From NCBI RefSeq assembly GCF_009193325.2, contig NZ_CP059856.1, positions 4,092,001 through 4,156,000 on the forward strand: DNA of 64,000 nt. The letters run 5' to 3'. The DNA is from Bacteroides zhangwenhongii. Its GTDB lineage: Bacteria > Bacteroidota > Bacteroidia > Bacteroidales > Bacteroidaceae. How positions within the stretch are numbered: position 1 is the stretch's first letter; every line of letters starts with the position of its first letter. This document shows, piece by piece, positions 45,822 through 53,964 of the stretch. A model generated the notes under the pieces. It saw only the letters and a list, made by a program, of their open reading frames with translations, did not search any database and was not told where the DNA came from. The position numbers were made by a program, and so were the translations under genes.

Positions 45822-45880
45822 AGCAATTCCGTTGCTAATGAAAACGCCCCGTCGTAGTGATTACGATGGGGCGTCTTCAT
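45822..45880 (+). terminator. Terminator of locus B
   Basis: A perfect 13-bp stem, ACGCCCCGTCGTA (45846-45858) and TACGATGGGGCGT (45864-45876), is followed by CTTCATT. A TTAGCAA/TTGCTAA hairpin at 45822-45840 precedes it. Sequence and layout match the end of locus A, including the TCTCTCTT stretch before the first hairpin. Confidence 0.85.
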
Positions 45881-45958
45881 TATAGTTAGTGTATGTTACA
45901 GTATAGTATGTTTTAGTAAACTGATTACTTTTTGAAACCGTTTGCTGTTGAGGCTTGC

Positions 45959-46378
45959 TTACACTTGTCGCATAGCTAATGCCTTATTCTCCGCAGCTTC
46001 CATAATTTCCCGTTCTCCGGGTCCTTTATCGTTAATACCGCAAAGATGAAGAATCCCGTGGATAATGACACGGTGCAGTTCGTCGTCATAAGAAGCGCCA
46101 AATTGCTCCGCGTTAGTGCGTATTGTGTCCAGGCTAATGAATAAGTCGCCTGATAAACGATCACCTTCACAATAATCGAAAGTAATGATATCGGTGTAGT
46201 AGTCGTGTTGCAGATATTGACGGTTAACCTCCAGAATCTTTTCGTCCGAGCAGAAGATATAAGCGATTTCACCGAGTCTTTTTCCATAAGAAGCTGCTAC
46301 AGCTTTTATCCATTCCGTAGTCTCACGTTTCTTGATATCAGGCATTTTTACGCCTTCAGTTTGATAAGTTACAGCCAT
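45959..46378 (-). CDS. ybeY: Endoribonuclease YbeY
   Basis: The 139-residue product acts in 16S rRNA 3' end maturation and ribosome quality control. The metal motif is HGILHLCGINDKGPGEREIM; the third ligand position is Asp/Lys-rich instead of the HGxLHLxGxDH form, a variant I associate with Bacteroidetes. Upstream, YLQHDYYTDIITFDY and GDLFISLDTI are also typical. It follows the SpmA/SpmB-like gene by 16 bp in the same direction. Confidence 0.92.
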   Translation of the reverse strand: MAVTYQTEGVKMPDIKKRETTEWIKAVAASYGKRLGEIAYIFCSDEKILEVNRQYLQHDYYTDIITFDYCEGDRLSGDLFISLDTIRTNAEQFGASYDDELHRVIIHGILHLCGINDKGPGEREIMEAAENKALAMRQV

Positions 46379-46394
46379 AATTGAATGTTATGAT

Positions 46395-47627
46395 TTAAAA
46401 GAAAAATAAATAACTGATTAAGATAGCGGCTATGATACCCGAAAAGTCTGCAATCAGACCACAGGTCACCGCATTACGAGTTTTGGTAATTCCCACACTG
46501 CCGAAATAAACGGCCAGAATGTAGAATGTAGTATCTGAAGCTCCGCGTACAACACAGCTCATATGCCCAACAAAAGAATCCGGTCCTAGTTCTTTCATCG
46601 TATCGATCATCAGGCCGTTTGCACCGCTGCCACTAAGTGATTTCATCAGTGCAGTAGGTAGGGCCCCGACAAAGCTCGTATCAACCCCACATAGACCTAC
46701 TATATAGCCGATACCTCCCACCAGAAAATCCATTGCTCCCGAAGTGCGGAACACTGCAATTCCTACCAGAAAAGCAACCAGATAAGGAATGATGCGTACA
46801 GCCGTCGTAAATCCTTCTTTGGCTCCTTCTACAAAAGAATCGTATACATTGATTTTCTTTCTGATTCCCGTTAAAATAAACAGGATGATGACACTGAACA
46901 ACAGAATATTCGCTATCAGTGTAGAATAAGTGCCCATATCCTCTCGCGATACACTTAGAAACAGATAGATCAATCCCGAAAAGAAAAGGCAGATAACACC
47001 CATTAAAATGAGAATTGGTTTATTGATTAAGTTTATCTTTTGAGCGATGCTGACTGCTATAACTCCGACTAAAGTTGAAATGAAAGTACTTATCAGGATA
47101 GGAATAAATACATCCGTAGGTTGTGCAGCTCCCATTTGTGCACGATATACCATGATGCTGATCGGAATAATGATGAGGCCGGAGGTATTAATCACCAAGA
47201 ACATAATCATTGGATTGGAAGCGGTATCCTTTTTCGGATTCAGTTCTTGCAGTTCTTTCATGGCTTTCAGTCCCAACGGGGTGGCGGCATTGTCCAAACC
47301 GAGCATATTGGCAGACATATTCATAAAGATGGAGCCTAGCACCGGATGCCCTTTAGGAATGTCCGGAAATAAGCGGCAAAGCACCGGACTTAGAAAGCGG
47401 GCCAATGCATTAATCAATCCGCTGTTCTCGCCAATCTTCATGATGCCCAACCAAAGCGCCAATACTCCTGTAAGACCTAGCGAGATTTCAAAAGCTGTCT
47501 TTGAAGAGTCGAATGTAGAGTTCATGATAGCAGTGAATATCTCTGTGTCTCCAAGAAAAATAACTTTCAGGAGGGCGATGATGAAGGCAATAACAAAGAA
47601 TCCTATCCAAATGTAATTTAGAACCAT
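46395..47627 (-). CDS. Fused SpmA/SpmB-type nucleoside-recognition membrane protein
   Basis: The 410-residue product has about ten hydrophobic segments and two copies of the Gate/nucleoside-recognition domain. The first half contains MKIGENSGLINALARFLSPV and MSANMLGLDNAATPLGLKAM (SpmA-like). The second contains GAKEGFTTAVRIIPYLVAFL and MKSLSGSGANGLMIDTM (SpmB-like). In Firmicutes these are separate genes tied to spore maturation; here, in a non-sporulating organism, the fused form probably has a transport role that is not known. A TAnnTTTG element lies 27 bp upstream. Confidence 0.88.
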   Translation of the reverse strand: MVLNYIWIGFFVIAFIIALLKVIFLGDTEIFTAIMNSTFDSSKTAFEISLGLTGVLALWLGIMKIGENSGLINALARFLSPVLCRLFPDIPKGHPVLGSIFMNMSANMLGLDNAATPLGLKAMKELQELNPKKDTASNPMIMFLVINTSGLIIIPISIMVYRAQMGAAQPTDVFIPILISTFISTLVGVIAVSIAQKINLINKPILILMGVICLFFSGLIYLFLSVSREDMGTYSTLIANILLFSVIILFILTGIRKKINVYDSFVEGAKEGFTTAVRIIPYLVAFLVGIAVFRTSGAMDFLVGGIGYIVGLCGVDTSFVGALPTALMKSLSGSGANGLMIDTMKELGPDSFVGHMSCVVRGASDTTFYILAVYFGSVGITKTRNAVTCGLIADFSGIIAAILISYLFFF

Positions 47628-47653
47628 AGTTGATTGTATGTATATAGATAATG

Positions 47654-47661
47654 CAAAAGTA
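47654..47661 (-). promoter_or_regulatory. Bacteroides -7 element for the SpmA/SpmB-like gene
   Basis: The minus strand reads TACTTTTG, an exact match 27 bp before the ATG at 47627. Confidence 0.5.
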
Positions 47662-47736
47662 ATATTTTATCGTTGCTTTTCATGCTATCAGGCTTTTTTA
47701 TTCAGCTTTCTTATACTGAAAATGAATGTAAATCTC

Positions 47737-47744
47737 TATCTTTG
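47737..47744 (+). promoter_or_regulatory. Bacteroides -7 element for ruvB
   Basis: TATCTTTG is an exact TAnnTTTG match 22 bp before the ruvB ATG at 47766. Confidence 0.55.
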
Positions 47745-47765
47745 TCTCCTACTTTCAAGAAATAA

Positions 47766-48800
47766 ATGGAACAGGAAGATTTTAACATACGCGAACATCA
47801 GCTTACTTCAAAAGAACGGGATTTCGAGAATGCACTCCGTCCGTTAAGCTTTGAGGACTTCAGCGGACAGGACAAGGTGGTGGAAAACCTTCGCATTTTT
47901 GTGAAGGCGGCGCGCCTGCGTGGAGAAGCACTCGATCATGTGCTGCTTCACGGCCCTCCCGGATTAGGAAAAACAACTCTTTCGAATATTATCGCCAACG
48001 AATTGGGAGTTGGATTTAAAGTAACTTCCGGTCCTGTACTTGATAAGCCGGGAGATTTGGCAGGTGTATTAACTAGTCTTGAGCCGAATGATGTGCTTTT
48101 TATTGATGAGATTCATCGGTTGTCTCCGGTAGTAGAAGAGTATCTTTACTCTGCTATGGAAGACTATCGTATCGATATTATGATTGATAAAGGTCCTTCT
48201 GCGCGCAGCATTCAAATTGATTTGAATCCTTTTACGTTGGTTGGAGCGACAACACGTAGTGGTTTGCTGACAGCTCCGCTTCGTGCCCGTTTCGGTATTA
48301 ACCTGCATCTGGAGTATTACGATGATGATATCTTGAGTAGCATAATTCGTCGTTCCGCATCTATATTGGATGTGCCTTGTTCGATACGTGCGGCGGCTGA
48401 GATCGCTTCCCGCAGTCGTGGAACCCCTCGTATAGCCAATGCGTTGCTCCGTCGGGTACGTGACTTTGCGCAGGTGAAAGGCTCCGGCTCTATTGATACG
48501 GAGATAGCTCAGTTTGCATTGGAAGCACTGAACATCGACAAATACGGCTTGGATGAAATAGATAACAAGATTCTCTGCACGATTATAGACAAGTTCAAGG
48601 GTGGTCCTGTGGGACTGACGACTATTGCAACCGCTTTAGGAGAAGATGCGGGAACCATTGAAGAGGTATATGAGCCTTTCCTCATAAAAGAAGGATTCAT
48701 GAAACGTACTCCTCGTGGGCGTGAAGTGACGGAGCTTGCTTATAAGCATTTGGGAAGAAGTCTTTATAGCGGAAACCAGAAAACGTTGTTTGGTGATTAA
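47766..48800 (+). CDS. ruvB: Holliday junction branch-migration helicase RuvB
   Basis: The 344-residue product is the hexameric AAA+ motor that drives Holliday junction migration with RuvA. Walker A is [19 protein letters not shown], Walker B is [20 protein letters not shown], sensor 1 lies in [20 protein letters not shown], and the C-terminal winged helix ends [20 protein letters not shown]. Length and start are as in the family. It leads a plus-strand run with the flippase gene 45 bp downstream. Confidence 0.97.
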   Translation: MEQEDFNIREHQLTSKERDFENALRPLSFEDFSGQDKVVENLRIFVKAARLRGEALDHVLLHGPPGLGKTTLSNIIANELGVGFKVTSGPVLDKPGDLAGVLTSLEPNDVLFIDEIHRLSPVVEEYLYSAMEDYRIDIMIDKGPSARSIQIDLNPFTLVGATTRSGLLTAPLRARFGINLHLEYYDDDILSSIIRRSASILDVPCSIRAAAEIASRSRGTPRIANALLRRVRDFAQVKGSGSIDTEIAQFALEALNIDKYGLDEIDNKILCTIIDKFKGGPVGLTTIATALGEDAGTIEEVYEPFLIKEGFMKRTPRGREVTELAYKHLGRSLYSGNQKTLFGD

Positions 48801-48845
48801 TGATCGTTTAATCATTGACCACCAAACAACTAATCACTAATAAAA

Positions 48846-50294
48846 ATGGCAGAATTAAAATCATTGGCAAAAGACACTGCAATTTATGGTGCAAGCAGTA
48901 TTATAGGGAAATTCCTTAATTATCTGTTGGTGCCTATCTATACGATCTCCCTTCCGGCTTCGAGCGGTGGCTATGGGGTAATCACTAATATGTATGCCAT
49001 TGTAGCTTTATTACTCGTATTGCTGACTTTTGGTATGGAAACCGGTTTTTTCCGTTTTGCAAATAAGGGAGATGATGATCCGAACCGGGTATATTCTACC
49101 TCTTTGTTGATGGTGAGCAGTGTCTCTCTTACTTTTTTGCTTCTCTGCCTTCTGTTTTTGTCTCCTATTGCCGATTTATTCGGTTATGGAGAACATCCTT
49201 GGTATTTAGGGATGATGCTCATCGTGATTGCGATGGACGCCATACAAGCCATTCCTTTTGCATATCTGCGTTATAAGAAACGTCCCATCAAGTTTGCGGG
49301 GCTGAAGCTACTCTTTATATTTATCAGTATTTCTTTGAATATCACTTATTTCGTGGTTCTGAAAGGTACGGATGTAGGAGCTGCTTTCTTGATAAATTTG
49401 ATTTGTTCGTTTACGGTGATGATGGGACTAATACCGGAATTTCGTGCTTTCCGTTATTGCATTGACCGTTCTTTGATGAAACGAATGCTCTATTATTCGT
49501 TCCCGATGTTGATTCTCGGTATTGCCGGAATCTTGAATCAGGTAGCCGATAAGATTATTTTTCCGTTTGTCTATCCGGATGAGGCTGAAGCAGCCGTGCA
49601 GCTTGGCATTTACGGGGCAACCAGTAAGATAGCCATGATTATGGCAATGTTTACCCAAGCCTTCCGTTTTGCTTATGAGCCCTTTGTGTTTGGCAAGAGC
49701 AAGGATAAGGATAACAAACAGATGTATGCACAGGCTATGAAGTTCTTTATCATTTTCACCGTGCTTGCTTTCCTGGCGGTGATGTTCTACTTGGATATTT
49801 TGCGGTATGTCATAGGCCGTGATTATTGGGAGGGACTTCGTGTAGTTCCTATTGTGATGATTGCCGAGATGTTTATGGGTATTTATTTCAACCTTTCTTT
49901 CTGGTATAAGTTGACGGATGAGACCAAATGGGGAGCTTACTTCTCGCTGATTGCTTGTCTCATTGTTGTACTGATGAATATTTTCTTGATTCCTATATAT
50001 GGGTATATGGCTTGTGCCTGGGCCGGTTTCACCGGTTATGCTGTAGCTATGCTGCTGTCCTACTTTGTCGGTCAGAAGAAATACCCTATCGGGTATGATC
50101 TGCGGGGAATCGGTTGCTATGTGGCGTTAGCTGCCGTTTTGTACATTCTCGGGGAACAAGTGCCTATCTCTAATCTTGCGCTCCGTCTTGCTTTCCGTAC
50201 GATACTCTTATTACTGTTTGTTGCTTATATTATCAAACGCGATCTACCGTTAAGTCAGATCCCTGTTATTAACCGATTCATAAAGAAGAAATAA
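48846..50294 (+). CDS. Polysaccharide flippase (Wzx/MATE-like)
   Basis: The 482-residue product has 12-14 predicted membrane segments and starts LKSLAKDTAIYGASSIIGKF, a typical opening of the oligosaccharide flippase (PST) family. It should move lipid-linked sugar units across the inner membrane for surface polysaccharide or related glycan. No glycosyltransferase is nearby, so the substrate cannot be inferred from context. It is followed after 2 bp by the DUF389 gene. Confidence 0.88.
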   Translation: MAELKSLAKDTAIYGASSIIGKFLNYLLVPIYTISLPASSGGYGVITNMYAIVALLLVLLTFGMETGFFRFANKGDDDPNRVYSTSLLMVSSVSLTFLLLCLLFLSPIADLFGYGEHPWYLGMMLIVIAMDAIQAIPFAYLRYKKRPIKFAGLKLLFIFISISLNITYFVVLKGTDVGAAFLINLICSFTVMMGLIPEFRAFRYCIDRSLMKRMLYYSFPMLILGIAGILNQVADKIIFPFVYPDEAEAAVQLGIYGATSKIAMIMAMFTQAFRFAYEPFVFGKSKDKDNKQMYAQAMKFFIIFTVLAFLAVMFYLDILRYVIGRDYWEGLRVVPIVMIAEMFMGIYFNLSFWYKLTDETKWGAYFSLIACLIVVLMNIFLIPIYGYMACAWAGFTGYAVAMLLSYFVGQKKYPIGYDLRGIGCYVALAAVLYILGEQVPISNLALRLAFRTILLLLFVAYIIKRDLPLSQIPVINRFIKKK

Positions 50295-50296
50295 TC

Positions 50297-51652
50297 ATGA
50301 AGACAGATGAACGCAATAAATTTGCCATCAAATCCTTTCTAGGCGAATATCTGGACTTGAGAAAGGATAAGGATAACGAACTGGAAACAGTTGATTCTAT
50401 CCGTAAGGGAGTAGAGTTCAAAGGAGCTAACTTATGGATTCTAATCTTTGCCATTTTTATGGCGTCACTTGGTTTGAACGTCAATTCTACTGCTGTAATC
50501 ATCGGTGCCATGCTGATTTCTCCATTGATGGGACCTATCATGGGAGTAGGACTGTCTGTCGGTTTGAACGATTTTGAACTGATGAAACGCTCTTTGAAGA
50601 GTTTCCTTATTACGACAGCTTTCAGTGTGACGACCGCAACGATCTTTTTTCTTTTCGCTCCTATCGCCGGTTCGCAATCAGAGCTCTTGGCGCGTACTTC
50701 ACCTACAATCTACGATGTATTTATCGCACTCTTCGGTGGTCTGGCGGGTGTTGTAGCTCTTTCCACCAAAGAAAAAGGAAATGTGATTCCGGGAGTTGCT
50801 ATCGCTACTGCATTAATGCCGCCGCTTTGTACGGCAGGATACGGATTGGCATCTGGTAATCTCATTTATTTTCTGGGAGCCTTCTATCTCTATTTCATCA
50901 ACTCCGTATTTATCAGTCTGGCTACTTTTCTCGGTGTCCGTGTGATGCACTTCCAACGGAAAGAGTTTGTAGATAAAACCCGTGAGAAGACCGTACGCAA
51001 GTACATTGTTCTGATCGTCATCCTGACGATGTGTCCGGCTGTTTACCTGACCTACGGCATTATAAAAAGTACTTTCTACGAAGCGGCAGCCAATCGTTTT
51101 ATTAACGAACAGCTGGGATTTGACAATACGCAAGTACTCGACAAAAAGATCAGTTATGAACATAAAGAAGTCCGCGTTGTTCTGATCGGTTCTGAGGTGC
51201 CGGATGCGTCCATCTCCATCGCTCGCAGCAAATTGAAAGAATATAAGCTGGACGATACAAAGTTAATTGTATTGCAGGGTATGAACAATGAAGCGGTAGA
51301 TGTGTCTTCCATTCGTGCTATGGTGATGGAAGACTTCTACAAGAACAGCGAGCAGCGGCTTCAGGAACAGAAAGTGAAGATCTCCCAACTGGAGAAAACT
51401 TTGGAAGAATACAAGACATATGATGCAATGAGCCGTAAACTGGTTCCTGAGTTGAAGGTCCTTTATCCTTCCATCACCACTCTTTCCATTGCTCATTCAC
51501 TTGAGGTACGGGTTGATTCGTTGAAAACGGATACAGTCACATTGGCTGTACTGAAGTTCTCCAAACGCCCCTCCGTTGCCGAGAAAGAGAAAATCAGCGA
51601 ATGGTTGAAAGCTAGGGTGGGAGCCAAGCAGTTGCGACTGATTACAGAATAA
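50297..51652 (+). CDS. DUF389-family membrane protein
   Basis: The 451-residue product has an N-terminal soluble stretch, about six membrane segments with the DUF389 signatures SLGLNVNSTAVIIGAMLISP and LMGPIMGVGLSVGLND, a further helix near ALFGGLAGVVAL, and a soluble C-terminal part with a coiled coil at about 350-390 (NSEQRLQEQKVKISQLEKTL). The family has no established function. Its start is 2 bp after the flippase stop, so the two genes are coupled. Confidence 0.88.
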   Translation: MKTDERNKFAIKSFLGEYLDLRKDKDNELETVDSIRKGVEFKGANLWILIFAIFMASLGLNVNSTAVIIGAMLISPLMGPIMGVGLSVGLNDFELMKRSLKSFLITTAFSVTTATIFFLFAPIAGSQSELLARTSPTIYDVFIALFGGLAGVVALSTKEKGNVIPGVAIATALMPPLCTAGYGLASGNLIYFLGAFYLYFINSVFISLATFLGVRVMHFQRKEFVDKTREKTVRKYIVLIVILTMCPAVYLTYGIIKSTFYEAAANRFINEQLGFDNTQVLDKKISYEHKEVRVVLIGSEVPDASISIARSKLKEYKLDDTKLIVLQGMNNEAVDVSSIRAMVMEDFYKNSEQRLQEQKVKISQLEKTLEEYKTYDAMSRKLVPELKVLYPSITTLSIAHSLEVRVDSLKTDTVTLAVLKFSKRPSVAEKEKISEWLKARVGAKQLRLITE

Positions 51653-51671
51653 TGAATCTAAAAATAAGAAC

Positions 51672-53813
51672 ATGAAATTCAGACTAACCGCCGTCGTGCT
51701 TCTTTCTATCTGTCTCTCGAATGCTTTTGCCGATGAGGGAATGTGGTTGTTGGGAAACCTTAAAAAGAACAAGCAGACAGAACGGGTGATGAAAGATCTT
51801 GGTTTGCAGATGCCTGTAAGCAAACTCTATAATCCGAAGAAACCGTGTCTTGCGGATGCTGTGGTTAGCTTTGGAGGTTTTTGCTCGGGAGTGGTGGTCT
51901 CGGACGACGGGCTGGTTTTTACTAACCATCACTGCGGGTTCAGCAGTATTCAGCAACACTCTTCGGTGGAGCACGATTATCTGAAAGATGGCTTCGTGGC
52001 GCGTAGCCTTCAAGAAGAACTGCCGAATCCGGAGTTGTATGTCCGTTTTCTGCTTCGCACGGAAGATGTTACCAAGCGGGTACTGTCTGCTGCCAAATAT
52101 GCCAGAACAGAAGCGGAACGCAGGGTAGCCGTCGACTCTATCATGAATGTAATCGGAATGGAAGTTTCCGAGAAGGATTCTACCTTGACCGGTGTTGTAG
52201 ACGCTTATTATGCGGGAAATGAATTTTGGCTTTCCGTCTATCGGGATTATAATGATGTACGCCTGGTTTTTGCTCCTCCTTCTTCTGTCGGTAAATTCGG
52301 GTGGGATACGGATAATTGGATGTGGCCGCGTCATACTGGTGATTTTAGCGTATTCCGTATTTACGCCAATGCCCAGAACGGTCCGGCGGACTATTCCCCC
52401 GAAAACGTTCCCTATCACCCCGAATATGTAGCTCCTATCTCTTTGGACGGCTATAGGGAAGGCTCGTTCTGTATGACGCTTGGTTATCCGGGAAGTACGG
52501 AACGCTATCTTTCTTCGTACGGTATCGAAGAAATGATGAACGGCATTAATCAGGCTATGATTGATGTGCGTGGAGTGAAACAGGCTATCTGGAAGCGGGA
52601 GATGGACCATCGTCCGGATATTCGTATCAAGTATGCTTCAAAGTACGACGAGAGCTCTAACTACTGGAAAAACAGCATTGGAACAAACAAGGCTATCAAG
52701 CATTTGAAAGTTCTGGAAAAGAAACGGGCGGCTGAGGCTGCACTTCGCGAATGGATTCAATCTCATCCGGCGGAAAGAGAAAAGTTGCTTCGTCTTTTTT
52801 CTTCTTTGGAATTGAGTTACAGCGGTCGTCGGGAGACAAATCATGCCTTAGCCTATTTCGGTGAAGCATTTATTAATGGTCCTGAACTGGTTCAGCTTGC
52901 CTTGGAAATCTTGAATTTCGATTTTGAGGCGGAAGAGAAGCAGGTAGTTACACGTATCAAGAAACTATTGGAGAAATATGACAACCTGGATCTTGCCATT
53001 GACAAAGAAGTCTTTGTTTCCATGCTCAAAGAATATCAGGCAAAAGTAGACAAGAAGTATCTGCCTGCCATGTATGAGAAGATTGATACGCTTTACAACG
53101 GGAACATTCAGGCCTATGTGGATTCTCTGTATGCCACGTCCCAAATAACCTCTTCCAAAGGTCTGAAACGTTTCTTGGAGCGGGATACTACCTATAACTT
53201 ATTTGAGGATCCGGCTGTAGCTTTAAGTCTCGATCTGATAGTGAAGTATTATGAGATGAATCAAAGTATCTCTGAGGCTTCCGAGCAGATAGAACAGGGG
53301 GAGCGTGTGTTCAATGCTGCCATGCGTCGTATGTATGCCGACCGTAACTTCTACCCCGACGCTAATTCTACCATGCGTTTGAGCTTTGGGACGGTGAACG
53401 GTTACTCACCTTTTGACGGGGCTGTTTATGATTATTATACGACTGTAAAAGGAATCTTTGAAAAGGTGAAAGAGCACGCCGGAGATATTGACTTTGCTGT
53501 CCAACCGGAACTGCTGAGTCTGTTTTCTTCCGGTGATTTCGGTAGATATGCTAATGAAAAGGGGGATATGAGTGTTTGCTTTATCTCTAACAATGATATT
53601 ACGGGAGGAAATTCCGGCAGTGCCATGTTTAATGGTAAGGGTGAATTGTTGGGACTGGCATTCGATGGTAATTGGGAAGCAATGAGCAGTGATATTGTCT
53701 TTGAACCCGAGCTTCAACGTTGTATAGGTGTAGACATCCGTTATGTACTTTTTATTATAGAAAAGTACGGAAAAGCAGGGAATCTTATCAAGGAGTTGAA
53801 AATAGCCAAATAA
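51672..53813 (+). CDS. S46-family dipeptidyl-peptidase (DPP7 type)
   Basis: The 713-residue product has a signal peptide ending near NAFA and the S46 start DEGMWLLGNL. The catalytic His lies in FTNHHCGFSS (about 86-87) and Ser648 in TGGNSGSAMFNGKGELLGLA. Eighteen residues after Ser, the position that is Arg in acidic-specific DPP11 is Gly666 here (FDGNWEA), so a DPP7-like preference for hydrophobic penultimate residues is expected. It works in the periplasm, releasing dipeptides. It follows the DUF389 gene by 19 bp and ends just before a long inverted repeat. Confidence 0.93.
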   Translation: MKFRLTAVVLLSICLSNAFADEGMWLLGNLKKNKQTERVMKDLGLQMPVSKLYNPKKPCLADAVVSFGGFCSGVVVSDDGLVFTNHHCGFSSIQQHSSVEHDYLKDGFVARSLQEELPNPELYVRFLLRTEDVTKRVLSAAKYARTEAERRVAVDSIMNVIGMEVSEKDSTLTGVVDAYYAGNEFWLSVYRDYNDVRLVFAPPSSVGKFGWDTDNWMWPRHTGDFSVFRIYANAQNGPADYSPENVPYHPEYVAPISLDGYREGSFCMTLGYPGSTERYLSSYGIEEMMNGINQAMIDVRGVKQAIWKREMDHRPDIRIKYASKYDESSNYWKNSIGTNKAIKHLKVLEKKRAAEAALREWIQSHPAEREKLLRLFSSLELSYSGRRETNHALAYFGEAFINGPELVQLALEILNFDFEAEEKQVVTRIKKLLEKYDNLDLAIDKEVFVSMLKEYQAKVDKKYLPAMYEKIDTLYNGNIQAYVDSLYATSQITSSKGLKRFLERDTTYNLFEDPAVALSLDLIVKYYEMNQSISEASEQIEQGERVFNAAMRRMYADRNFYPDANSTMRLSFGTVNGYSPFDGAVYDYYTTVKGIFEKVKEHAGDIDFAVQPELLSLFSSGDFGRYANEKGDMSVCFISNNDITGGNSGSAMFNGKGELLGLAFDGNWEAMSSDIVFEPELQRCIGVDIRYVLFIIEKYGKAGNLIKELKIAK

Positions 53814-53841
53814 AACAGTTTATATGTATACCGAAGTCTTT

Positions 53842-53963
53842 TTCACCACAGATTACACGGATTAACACAGATTAGGACGAAGATTAAACGTGAATTGAAG
53901 AAAGAAAAGAATAAAACGTTTCTCCTCTCTTAATCTGTGTTAATCCGTGTAATCTGTGGTGAA
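53842..53963. repeat. Perfect 33-bp inverted repeat between convergent genes
   Basis: The arm 53842-53874 (starting TTCACCACAGATTACACGG) is the exact reverse complement of 53931-53963. The 56-bp centre extends the dyad with AAACGT and ACGTTT. The repeat fills the gap between the stops of the S46 gene (53813) and the DEAD-box gene (53965). The ACAGATTACACGGATTAACA-type core resembles a dispersed repeat I have seen in many Bacteroides intergenic regions (memory, not checked). It can act as a terminator in both directions. Confidence 0.85.
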
Positions 53964-53964
53964 T

